Part shown: one piece after another, positions 1 through 10,271 of the stretch
Numbering within the stretch: position 1 is the stretch's first letter
Layout of the letters: the number at the start of each line of letters is the position of its first letter
From: Siphonodentalium dalli
Lineage: Eukaryota; Mollusca; Scaphopoda; Gadilida; Siphonodentaliidae
NCBI GenBank assembly: GCA_032622095.1
Contig: CP136067.1
Span: 201,434,181-201,498,180, forward strand
Direction: 5' to 3'
DNA length: 64,000 bases
Position numbers and translations under genes: made by a program
The notes under the pieces: model-generated
What the model saw: only the letters and a program-made list of their open reading frames with translations
The model's database searches: none
Told to the model about the DNA's origin: nothing

Positions 1-207
1 GTTGTATTGCGTGTGTCTTTGGTAGGTATCTGTTATGTCTGAATTATATAGTTGTATTGCGTGTATCTGTTATGTCTGAATTATATATTTGTATTGTGTG
101 TGTCTTTGGTAGGTATCTGTTATGTCTGAATTATATAGTTGTATTGCGTGTGTCTTTGGTAGATAATGTTATGTCTGAATTATATAGTTGTATTGCGTGT
201 GTCTTTG
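1..207. repeat. 50-bp minisatellite, about 4.4 copies
   Basis: Units start at 1, 51, 88, 138 and 187 with the motif GTTGTATTGCGTGTGTCT and end in GAATTATATA. The second unit lacks 13 bp and the last is cut off at GTCTTTG. The array enters from beyond the window edge, so its true length is unknown. Confidence 0.9.
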
Positions 208-777
208 CGATCAGGCTGGCGTTTGATTTGAGTTGAAAAAGTATCAAAATACGAGTAACGCACAGTGGAAGCGCGGGAAATTGTCAGAAATTTTCAATCT
301 GTTAAAACAAGAGAACCAATGTCAGAAATGGTAACGCGCTCAAGATCATATATTATAAACCCAAGAATGTAATTGTAGAATATAAAATATATTGGTTTTG
401 CGAATGACCAACTCAGAATTTCGTTAAATAACAATAACAACCAGCACCTAATTAACGAACCGGTGGCCGACTCGACCGTCTCCGACCACAACCCCGAGTG
501 GGCTGCAGAAATTTCTTTTATTTGTAATTGACATATAGTTTATCACAAACCAAAAATCAACATTAATCAACGTTGATTAACACAATAAACGAAAGTGAAT
601 TTCCCCAACTACATGCACCTTTTACGGGACTCGGCCTCCAGCTTGCAGTTTGACTTTTAATCATCCCAAAAATTACCATTCTATAAATAAAACTAGTAAA
701 ATACCCATTGATCATGTCAGCCCTCACGCGAAACGAGAAACTCCCCCACCAGTTATACATGCGGCGCGCGTGACAAG
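208..777. other. No gene recognised
   Basis: AT-rich sequence with only short chance ORFs. The one structure seen is an 18-bp perfect palindrome at 563-580 (TTAATCAACGTTGATTAA). No coding or RNA signal could be supported. Confidence 0.6.
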
Positions 778-1532
778 CTATGCTCCTATCCCGCTTATCA
801 CGTTTTCGTCGCGCTCTTTGTACGACCCATTGCGTTCCTGCTTTGTCACGTCAATTCTCACGCTCTCACGCGCTCTCACTCCGTTTCCTCCACGCCGTAA
901 ACGCTCTTAATGCGTTCAAGTCGTTGTCATTGCGTTGTTAGTACGCTTTGCGTTGTCATGGCGACGGTACTACGCCTGGTCAGTACGCCGAACCTCTGCG
1001 CTTGTTTTGTGCATGCACAAAACAAGCGCGGCGCTCTGGCGCTCTGGGGCGATCACGGAGACCCTCTCCCGTCCTAGCCAGTGTACACTGCGTCACCAAT
1101 ACGTTCTTGGATACCTTACTGCGCTTTGCTTGGCGCTTTGATTATTTTTCAGCGCAATGCAAGCGCCGGCCTGATCGCAGCGGAGTGTGACAGTAGTTTA
1201 ATCGGACAGCAAATCTATTGCGGAATGTTGGGTATTTTCCCCACAACATAAAAACTGACTATGACTGGAGAACGCTGGAGGCGCTATCTATACTCTCCGC
1301 GCCCGCGCAGAGAACGTTTTGCGAACTTATTGTGAACGTACTAGCATCACAATGACAGCGACTTGAACGCACTAAGAGCGTGAGACTTGACAAAGTAGGA
1401 ACGCAATAGGAGCATACTTTGTTTTAAAAGTTTGACAATTTTCGACAGTTTTCGGCGCTCCTCCTGCGTGTTACTCATATGTTGGTACTTTTGCAGCGCA
1501 GTGAGGGCGCCGGCCTGAGTGTGGCAGGGGTT
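778..1532. repeat. GC-rich inverted-repeat (foldback) element
   Basis: Sequence at roughly 822-956 (containing GCGTTCAAGTCGTTGTCATT) recurs in reverse complement at roughly 1318-1427 (containing AATGACAGCGACTTGAACGC), giving imperfect arms of about 110-130 bp. Between them lies a 32-bp perfect palindrome at 998-1029 centred on GCATGC. A GCGCCGGCCTGA motif recurs in direct orientation near 1160 and 1510. The GC content and CpG density exceed the flanks. It looks like a non-autonomous foldback element. No target-site duplication could be fixed, so the outer limits are approximate. Confidence 0.55.
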
Positions 1533-2279
1533 TTACATTATGTCAATAATGTTGATTTTTGGTAAGTCTTATATTTCAACTTGTACCGACATTGTTCTTA
1601 ATGTTGCGAAGTTATATGGCTTTTACACTGATCGTTAAAAAACACTGACGATCTCTGGGATATTAGAATGTTACTTGTCCTATATGGACACCTAGAATTA
1701 CAATGTTCCTGATGTGTGGTAATTTAAAAAAATACGTGGGAAATACACATTGCGGCGTCATATCACGGAAATAACATTCGCCTCAGCATTAAGGATAATG
1801 CTCTAAGTTGTGTCGATCGCGCTATCCTTCCGCTCGTATCGATTGAGTAAATCCATTAACACACTCGTGTCGTTATTTCTTGGCACTCTTGAAAACTGTA
1901 ATGATGTTGTATTCATTGTTCCAAACATCCAATATCAACATGGGAGGGCACATAACATAATATTTATACGAGTATAGTATTGGTTGACATTACTATTTTG
2001 ATTTGCTTGGGAATAACACGTGTTTACACTAAATGGAGAAAAACGTTTCGGCGGGAACGTTCCGGTTTCCAGGAATGTGTCCAATTGGAAGTGTACTTCA
2101 TACCTAACAGGAAATGAAACAACATCTGCAACAAAACCAGATGGAGTCCTCCCGAAAAGCTTCTATCTGTATAATGTCCATAGGAATATCTCAAGTGGAG
2201 TCTGGTGTCCTGGAGAAAATGATGTCAGCAAGAAAATTTAGTTTCTTAAAATGCATCATTCGTTCCAGAGACATGATGC
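1533..2279. other. No gene recognised
   Basis: No convincing ORF, repeat or RNA. This stretch lies 3' of the LINE fragment (which reads on the minus strand) and may hold its decayed 3' end, but I could not align it to anything. Confidence 0.5.
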
Positions 2280-3720
2280 ATAGAAGACTAAGCGACTGAT
2301 GAGTCGATGTACGAACCGGCAGCGACTGCATATGTTTTACACGGGTTCTGAGTGAACGTGTCATAGTACGGATCAATGGCGCGCTCGAAACTTGCAGAAG
2401 TTCACACCCATATAGGAAGCACCACAGATCGCATTACCTTGGTCATAGTCACATGACTACACGATTTCAGGACAGTCTTTCCAGCAAGAGCAAAGTATGC
2501 CTCCTTCGTGTGTCAGAAATAGCATTGTATCTGGATTTACTGTTGTCGAATGTGGCTGACAAATACCAAGATGTGTTGACTGGGTCACCTCAGCGAGCTT
2601 TTTGTCATCGAAAGTATGCTTTTTGTCTCATTGAACACTACAATAACACTCTTGGTTTCTGAAAAGTCGAAGCGCCAGCGACGAATCTATTCATCACATA
2701 TGTCCAAAAGTGTATCCATGCCACTTTTCGTCAAGGAAATAAGTGCAACGTCATCAGCTGTTGTGGGAGATGTGCATGAAATGGCACCATGGCTAAGCCA
2801 GCACTAGACTTTCGAAGTTCACGAACAAGGTTGTCAATAAATAAAAGATAGAAAAAAAGGGCTTGTCACTGTTCCTTATTCCTTGGCGAATATCGAATGG
2901 TTCGGAAAACATTCCATTTACCAGCACATGATTAAGACAGTCTGCATGGATCTCGGCTACGACGCGAAGCATACGCCAACGGATACCGCTCGTATAGTTT
3001 AATAACGAGACCGCTGTGCCAAACGCGGTCAAATGCTTTCTTCGAGTCCAAGAAACTCTCATAAACAGGCGAATTCTTATCATAGCCATAGCTAATAGAT
3101 TCTTGTAACACAAATGCGGTTATCACACAACTCAGACCTTTCTGAAATCCCACCCGAAGGGTGTCCGGGAATTCTGTAAATTATCTACTAGTGAGGAAAC
3201 GATCAAGAAGAACACTAGTTTGTACAGAACTGGCGTCAGTGTGATGGCTCTATAGCTGTCCGGGGAAGCTCTGGGTTTTGGCTCTCCCTTGTATAGATGC
3301 ACAATGGTCCCTGTCTTCATGGTTGGGGGAATCCACTCGAAGCGTATCATGGCATTAAATAAGCGACATATAGTGTCCATCAGAGACATGAATCCATTAA
3401 GTATGTGTTCATTGACTATGTTGTCAATAGCACCCGATGTATTTCAGCTTCCTAACTGCATTCAGACGTTCAATCTCTGAGAAGGGCTCATAGAACGATT
3501 CACAGGTGTAGTGAGCATGCGATTCCAAGAATAGTGAAGTCAAACGATCATTCACATCTTGCTCAAATGGCGATAGCCGTTGCTTGGTCCGCCACATTAC
3601 GTGGCCGGGATCCAGATATGGGGGTGTTTCAAAACTATGCCCTATGTTCCCACATATTGACAAATGCCCAAGTTCAAGGATATCCCACACAGCAATAAGG
3701 CCAGTGCCATTTTGCAAATA
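2280..3720 (-). pseudogene. Non-LTR retrotransposon reverse transcriptase, frameshifted remnant
   Basis: Read 5' to 3' on the minus strand, the RT blocks appear in the right order but in changing frames. First comes a KLKYIG...IVNEHIL segment near 3440. Next is IPPTMKTGTIVHLYKGEPKP with SYRAITLTPVLYKL (3389-3180). Then GFQKGLSCVITA followed by FLDSKKAFDRVWH (motif A, about 3054-3016), and an F-DIRQGIRNS segment near 2890. Last is TADDVALISLTKSGMD, the ADD of motif C at 2750-2758, with the RT tail and its ETKS and THLG motifs further down. At least four frame changes separate these blocks, so it is dead. No endonuclease domain was recognised upstream. The motif set fits animal LINE-type elements; the clade is not resolved. 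Confidence 0.85.
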
Positions 3721-4454
3721 CTGATCACCCAGTTAACACATCAACACGCGACTAAATTGTGATTTTTGATAATGTTAATTTGGTCAATCAATCGACATTC
3801 AAAAGAAGGTTAGAAAACCACAATTAACTGCCGCAATGTGTTGCATTAAATCTGTTCTCAATTCGTTCAAAATGACAATACGACCGGATGAATAACATAT
3901 GAGACACATGATATTATATGAGCGGGGAACTTAATTTGTTCATGTGTTTATATTCAGATCGGCGGTTTTTTTTTATTTTGCTTTAGTGAATCTCAATATG
4001 CTGTCCCACCCATACATTATTCAGTTCCCGACCGATCCTATGTCAACAAAGAAAGAACTGGTAGTCTACAAAATGATTAAATCACAAAACTAATTTAGAG
4101 TGACGAATCAGGAACATCTTAGTTACAAAAAAACATCAACCGTAGCCTGTCATTATGTTTCGGTCTTCCATGCCTAAGCTTATCTGAACACTGCTACCAC
4201 GGACACCGAGTGTAAGGAATCGTACAGTTTTATGCCGTTTGAAATTAATTATGCATTATTCTGATAAACTGAACTGTCAATATTTGTTTGGAAATTGGGA
4301 GGATCAACTCACAATGAAATTTAACCGGCAAAAGTATTGAATAAAAGTGTAAGACTTACTTACACGCTATATACATGATGGCAGTGATCAGACATGCGTA
4401 GAGAGGCGACTGAACTCTGCCTTGCAGTCTACAGCCCTGCAAATACATGGTGTA
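3721..4454. other. No gene recognised
   Basis: This stretch lies upstream of the LINE remnant on its coding strand. Translation of the minus strand gives no endonuclease motif and only short ORFs. It includes a T-rich run near 3966. Nothing further is supported. Confidence 0.5.
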
Positions 4455-4530
4455 TGTCACGTATTTCCTCATTGTCATGCTCAGCCATACTGCCTCCTGG
4501 AAACGTGAAGCGCGTTGTTGATATTCTTTG
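4455..4530 (-). pseudogene. Truncated copy of the PAN exon 3' end, splice donor lost
   Basis: On the minus strand this reads TRFTFPGGSMAEHDNEE, matching VGITFPGGSVAYLAAHD at the end of the complete exon at 6831-7131. The DNA also aligns: both have CTCCNGGAAACGTGA on the plus strand, with a short indel within AGCTAGATATGCC. Where the complete exon has the donor G|GTGAGT, this copy has A|ATGAGG (GT to AT at 4472-4471), so it could not be spliced there in the same way. Its 5' part is missing and the 30-bp minisatellite takes its place. I infer a duplicated exon, most of which was replaced or overgrown by the array. Confidence 0.7.
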
Positions 4531-6516
4531 TACGGCGCTGCTTTGTTCTGTTATTCGTTGTACAGCGACGCTTTGTACTGTTATTCGTTGTACAGCGATG
4601 CTTTGTACTGTTATTCGGTGTACATCGATGCTTTGTACTGTTACTCGTTGTACAGCAACGCTTTGTAAAGTTTGTACTGTTATTCGTTGTACAGCGATTA
4701 TTTGTACTGTTATTTGTTGAACAGCGATGCTTTGTACTGTTATTCGTTGTACAGCGATGCTTTGTACTGTTATTCGTTGTACATCGACGCTATGTACTGT
4801 TACTCGTTGTACATCGATGCTTTGTACTGTTTTTCTTTGCACAGCGATACTTTGTACTGTTACTCGTTGTACAGCGACGCTTTGTACTGTTATTCGTTGT
4901 ACAGCGATGCTTTGTACTGTTATTCGTTGCACAGCGATACTTTGTACTGTTATTCGTTGTACATCGATGCTTTGTACTGTTTTTCTTTGCACAGCGATAC
5001 TTTGTACTGTTACTCGTTGTACAGCGACGCTTTGTACTGTTATTCGTTGTACAGCGATGCTTTGTACTGTTATTCGTTGTACAGCTATGCTTTGTACTGT
5101 TATTCGTTGTACAGCGATGTTTGTACTGTTATTCGTTGCACAGCGATACTTTGTACTGTTATTCGTTGTACAGCGATTATTTGTACTGTTATTCGTTGTA
5201 CAGCGATACTTTGTACTGTTATTCGTTGTACAGCAATGCTTTATTCTGTTACTCGTTGTACAGCGACGCTTTGTAAAGTTTGTACTGTTATTCGTTGTAC
5301 AGCGATGCTTTGTACTGTTATTCGTTGTACAGCGATGCATTGTACTGTTATTCGTTGTACATCGACGCTATGTACTGTTGTTCGTTGTACATCGATGCTT
5401 TGTACTGTTATTCGTTGTACAGCGATGCTTTGTACCGGTGTTCGTTGTACAGCGATGCTTTGTTTTGTTATTCGTTGTACATCGATGTTTTGTATTGTTA
5501 TTCGTTGTACATCGATGCTTTTTACCGGTATTCGTTGTACAGCGATACTTTGTACTGTTATTCGTTGTACAACGATGCATTGTACCGATATTCGTTGTAC
5601 AGCGATGCTTTGTACTGTTATTCGTTGTACAGCGATTATTTGTACTGTTATTTGTTGAACAGCGATGTTTTGTACTGTTATTTGTTGAACATCGATGTTT
5701 TGTACTGTTATCCGTTGTACAGCGATGCTTTGTACTGTTATTCGTTGTACAGCGATTATTTGTACTGTTATTTGTTGAACAGCGATTTTTTGTACTGTTA
5801 TTTGTTGAACATCGATGTTTTGTACTGTTATTCGTTGTACAGCGATTATTTGTACTGTTATTTGTTGAACAGCGATGTTTTGTACTGTTATTTGTTGAAC
5901 AGCGATGCTTTGTACTGTTATTCGTTGTACAGCGATGCTTTGTAAAGTTTGTACTGTTATTCGTTGTACAGCGATGCTTTGTATTGTTATTCGTTGTACA
6001 GTGCTGCTTTGTACTGTTATTCGTTGTACAGCGTTGCTTTGTACTGTTATTCGTTGTACAGCTATGCTTTGTATCGGTATTCGTTGTACCTCGATGTTTT
6101 GTACTGTTATTCGTTGTACAGCTATGCTTTGTACCAGTGTTCGTTGTACAGCGATGCTTTGTACTGTTATTCGTTGTACAGCTATGCTTTGTATCGGTAT
6201 TCGTTGTACATCGATGCTTTGTATTGTTATTCGTTGTACAGTGATGCTTTGTACTGTTATTCGTTGTACAGCGATGCTTTGTTCTGTTATTCGTTGTACA
6301 GCGATGCTCTGTATTGTTATTCGTTGTATAGCGATGCTTTGTACTGTTATTCGTTGTACAGCGATGCTTTGTTCTGTTATTCGTTGTACATCGATGCTCT
6401 GTATTGTTATTCGTTGTATAGCGATGCTTTGTACTGTTATTCGTTGTACAGCGATGCTTTGTTCTGTTATTCGTTGTACAGCGATGCTCTGTATTGTTAT
6501 TCGTTGTATAGCGATG
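4528..6516. repeat. 30-bp minisatellite, about 66 copies
   Basis: The period is 30 bp with a core such as TTCGTTGTACAGCGATGCTT. Because 30 is a multiple of three, long ORFs exist in several frames on both strands; that is expected from the period and is not evidence of coding. Some units carry an extra TTTGTAAAG segment (near 4671, 5272 and 5941). Local higher-order structure exists: a five-unit (150-bp) block is repeated at about 4809 and 4959, and a three-unit (90-bp) block is present three times between 6247 and 6516. On the minus strand one frame encodes a decapeptide like TTNNSTKHRC, with an N-glycosylation sequon in each unit. That strand is also the strand of the PAN exon. Confidence 0.95.
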
Positions 6517-6824
6517 AAATACCATGATTTGATGCACGATTGATTCTTACCAAATATATTAAGGATAAATTCAGAAAATGACAGATGTTCAAATGGAATT
6601 ACACGAATTCCTTTGGCATGTACATGTAGTACACAATGGGGCGTGCGTATGTTAGAAGAAGTTTGTTTATCATATCATAACAAATTAGATCCCTGAGGCG
6701 AAATGCCAGAAAAATTCCCATCGTGTGAACATACCCAAAATACAATGAACCATACACACGAGTCAGCCTTGAGTCAGTGCATGTTTTCATTCCAATCCCG
6801 CACGGGACATCAATATGTATGGGT
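6517..6824 (-). other. Probable start of intron 1 of the PAN-domain gene
   Basis: Lies directly after the GTGAGT donor on the minus strand. It is AT-rich with no ORF of interest. The intron presumably continues through or beyond the minisatellite; no acceptor was identified. Confidence 0.5.
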
Positions 6825-6830
6825 ACTCAC

Positions 6831-7131
6831 CGTCATGCGCAGCTAGATATGCCACGCTTCCTCCAGGAAACGTGATGCCTACTGTGGATGACGTCAGCGG
6901 CCAGTCGTACAGATAGCATGTCTCATTTCCGACGTGGTATACGAACGTCACACACCCATTGATTATGCACCGTCCGGCGCATCTAAAATCGCTGTAGATT
7001 CCGGATCGAGCATTGAACGCGCCTGGTCCATGTACTCCGTCCAGTGCAAGGATCCGCTTGAATCTTTGTCCCATCGATTCCACCGTTCCGAGAAGATGGA
7101 TCATGGTGAAGACCAGTGTAAGTATGTCCAT
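6831..7131 (-). CDS. First exon of a secreted PAN/apple-domain protein
   Basis: The ATG at 7131-7129 opens MDILTLVFTMIHLLGTVES, a typical signal peptide with a hydrophobic core at residues 3-15. The same frame is open a further 29 codons upstream, but that extension lacks any signal, so the internal Met is preferred. Residues 43-76 show the PAN/apple pattern: SGIYSDFRCAGRC, then NGCVTFVYHVGNETCYLY, with cysteines at 51, 55, 60 and 72 and an N-E-T sequon at 69. A TFPGGSVAY segment follows. The exon ends after 100 codons plus one base at G|GTGAGT (donor on plus-strand 6825-6830), a phase-1 boundary common in shuffled extracellular domains. PAN domains bind protein or carbohydrate ligands outside the cell; the ligand here is unknown. 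Downstream exons should lie at lower coordinates but were not found. A truncated copy of its 3' end sits at 4455-4530, across the minisatellite. Confidence 0.75.
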
Positions 7132-8112
7132 GTTTCGTGGTTGACTCGATCCCTTATATTTGCACTGTAACATTTGGAAATCAATTGTCAAATATGTAGA
7201 CCAAACCTCCGGTAACAAGCGTTATGTACACACATGTATATGTATGTTTACACATCGTTAGAAGCTACACTGTTAGAAAAAATACCGTCGTTTCAACGGT
7301 CTGAGACCGCGCAACATCGCTGCCAACATTTGACCGTTAAACATACGGTCAGACCATAGCATGTTCCACGGTATAAATCCGTTTAAGTAACGGGCAGACC
7401 GTAACCAATAACTGTCAGACCGTTGTATTTTTTACGGTTCAGCACCGTTTAATTGATATCAAGACCGTAACTAATAAAGGTAAGACCAATGGTATTTGAC
7501 AAATTTTTTGCTCTTAATTTGCTAATTTACCATAGAATTAGCCAGGTTCCCATGGTGACAATATGATTTCCCGGTAGACATTACGATTCATATGTTTTTG
7601 ACTGGTCGAAACTAGTATTATTCGTAACTGAAAATGCATCGTAGTTCTTATGTTACGATCATAGTTTTGATGAAATGTAAATCCTCAATGCATAAAGTGA
7701 TAGACAATACTTATGAAACTTTGCAGTTTGCAGAGGATCAAGCTTGTTATCTGCCTCGTAGAATTTAATCCGGAAAAGGCTGCACACGCGTAATGTGTTC
7801 GCGTTCACTAACTACTGTATAAATATGGCTGTAAATAAAAAAAAACGATACTAGTAATAGCTGATAAGCCAACGCATCACTATTCATTTATGAGTAATAC
7901 TAAGTTCGACCATTCTAAAACATGAATCGTGCCCTTTTAAGCCATAAAAAGAACAAAGCTACATGTTTCACAGTTAAAACTCAAATGTATGTACATGTAA
8001 AAGTAAAATATCTTAATGGCATACTTTTTGTAATATGGAAGGCGCGAAATTGTCCAGTCACTTGCAAACACAGTTTGTGTTTTAACAGGTGAATCCGTAC
8101 ATCATGACAATA

Positions 8113-8618
8113 CAGTACCAGTCAGAGGAAGTGGTAGTTTTAGGCGCACCTTTATTGCGATATTGAGCGTGCTTAATTTAGAAAAAGGCGTGATTATAAC
8201 ACAATACCAAAAATCTGTCGCGTTTATTATTGCAATATTGAATGCAAAATATTGCGATACTAAGCGCACTAAATTTCATACAGACCCGATAGTGTTATAT
8301 TTATATTAGATAAATACTGTGCATATAGTGTCCATATAGTGTACATATAGCATTTACAACTATAATTATATACAAATCTAAAACATTGTCTCTATTTATA
8401 CAATAAACAATATAGAAGAAGCAATATTTTGATTTAAATGTCACAATTTTGAGCGCAAGATGTCGCAATATTAAGCGCAAAATATTGAGATATTAAGCGC
8501 AAAATATTGCAATAATATCACAAGCGACATGTTTATAAGCGTTTCCACTTGCAATATTATTGCGATATTGGGCGCGAAAATAGCGCGCTTAATATACCAC
8601 TTCTTTTGACTGGTACTG
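8113..8618. mobile_element. Tc1/mariner-like MITE, 506 bp
   Basis: Termini CAGTACCAGTCA and TGACTGGTACTG are inverted, with similarity continuing for about 36 bp through GAAGTGGTA and a GCGC motif. TA flanks both ends (8111-8112 and 8619-8620), the Tc1/mariner target duplication. The inside is AT-rich and built from repeats of AATATTGCGATATTAAGCGC-like words, densest at 8450-8580. It has no coding capacity and is nested in the larger TIR element. Confidence 0.8.
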
Positions 8619-9225
8619 TATATATCAATAACAGCTAGTTGGGATTGGAATCTTAAGACAACAGCAGATCCCATAATAACTGTGCGCGATGACTTGGCGA
8701 CAATGTTCTCCTGTAGAAATTTTAAAGCATGATGCATCAAATTGTATACTGGTATCACGAAACTGACTTTGTATCAATATCAGTGAGTCAGCCAAAGATA
8801 GTTTGATAAGAACAACCAACCAATAGTGTACTCCCGGTAAATTGTCGTGATAACTTGGCGATAACATGGTGAATGATGACAATGTCTCATATCCACACGT
8901 TTCCTTGAAAATTGATGAACACGGGATGAATTTGTCTGTGAAATTGTAAAGTTGCAATTGTAGATAGTGATCATCCGTCACTGCGCGGCGTCAGTTCACT
9001 GTTTACAGTTGTTGTTGTTGTTGTTATTGACATTGAAGCTCTTGTGAATTACACTGATGCGCACAGTACATGTATATCCTCTCTTGTAAATGTACATGCA
9101 TGTGATTTGAAACAATCATATTCTGAACACTGTCAACTGGATTGTCAACATTATAATAGTAATAGCTGCTCGTTGAGTCGTTGTTGTTATTATTGTCACT
9201 GTTGGTTGACATCGAAGCTCGTGTT

Positions 9226-9770
9226 AATTGTACCTGTATCATCTTGTGTCAGTAAATGTGCCAGTGTTTTGATACTAAGTCACAACACAGCACTGAGTCG
9301 AATGAAGTCAGACCATGGATCATGCCATGAAATTGGTAAATCGGTTGGCATGAATCTCTGCTCTCGCATTTAGTGGACATTGTCAATGATTAAGTCGCTT
9401 TTCGCACAATTGAACCTGTAGCATCTTGTGTCAGTAAATGTGCCAGTGTTTTGATACTAAGTCACGACACAGCACTGATTTGAATGAAGTCAGACCATGG
9501 ATCATGCCATGAAATTGATGACTCGATTGGCATGAATCTCTGCTCTCGAATTTAGTGGACATTCTCAATGATTAAGCCGCTTTTTGCACAATTGAACCTG
9601 TATCATGTGTCAGTAAATGTGCCAGTGTTTTGATACTAAGTCACGACACAGCACTGATTTGAATGAAGTCAGACCATGGATCATGCCATGAAATTGATGA
9701 CTCGATTGGCATGAATCTCTGCTCTCAAATTTAGTGGAAATTGTCAATGATTAAGCCGATTTTCGCACAA
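9226..9770. repeat. About 182-bp tandem repeat, three copies
   Basis: Copies begin near 9226, 9410 and 9592 with ATTGNACCTGTA, followed by GTGTCAGTAAATGTGCCAGT and GACCATGGATCATGCCATG. They are over 90 percent alike by eye, and a fourth begins and fades at about 9771. The array is internal to the CACTG-ended element. A related TTGTTGTTATT...GACATNGAAGCTC segment occurs twice just before it (near 9010 and 9180). Confidence 0.9.
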
Positions 9771-10271
9771 TTGAAACTTGTCCCGTTATCAAAGGAACCG
9801 AAATCAGACAACCTTAACAACTGTCCACAATCGTAAAAGGTAACAGTTTCCCAAAAACAATAGTTTACGATCAAATATGCATTGCCAAAGTAAAATGGCG
9901 AAGAAATTAGCTGTGCTAAAACGGGAACTTAACCCCGGAATGAGAATAACGTACCGTACTCATGATAATTCGTACGGATCCGCATAACACATAATGAATG
10001 TCGGATAAATAATATATATTAAATATATTAAATATCAGCAGAGTAAGATTCGGTCATACTGTATGAGTAATTGCCGTATATAATATGGTCGCCGATAAAT
10101 ATACTATTGAATTTTGACGGCATGACTTTGAATCACGAAAATATTTAATTTAGACAATTTTCATGGGCACATCAAATAACGGTATGGGACAGTCAAACTG
10201 ATGAAACGGTATGGGACCGTCGATTATGACGGCCCGAACCCGCCGAACCGACAGTAATTTCTAACAGTGTA

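Larger units (their letters stand above)
7268..10269. mobile_element. 3.0-kb non-autonomous TIR element with CACTG ends
   Basis: The left end reads CACTGTTAGAAA and the right end TTTCTAACAGTG, an inverted match that continues imperfectly for about 22 bp. Both ends are flanked by TA (7266-7267 and 10270-10271), a possible TA target duplication. The left 230 bp is dense in ACGGT/ACCGT motifs in both orientations, and the right 110 bp has ACGGTATGGGAC twice: subterminal repeats of the kind many transposases bind. No transposase ORF is present. CACTR termini suggest a CACTA/EnSpm relative, but a 2-bp TA duplication would be atypical, so the superfamily stays open. It contains a Tc1-like MITE (8113-8618) and a tandem repeat (9226-9770). 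Confidence 0.65.

Noticed and set aside
4528-6516. CRISPR array
   Set aside because: The repeats are directly adjacent with no unique spacers, and the window is clearly animal nuclear DNA.
4429-6543. Long ORFs of 190-505 aa on both strands
   Set aside because: They follow from a 30-bp period divisible by three with few stop codons in the unit, and are open in several frames at once. I do not call a gene without a transcript.
7153-7158. TATAAG on the minus strand as TATA box of the PAN gene
   Set aside because: It lies about 22 bp upstream of the ATG, so transcription would start at or inside the coding start.
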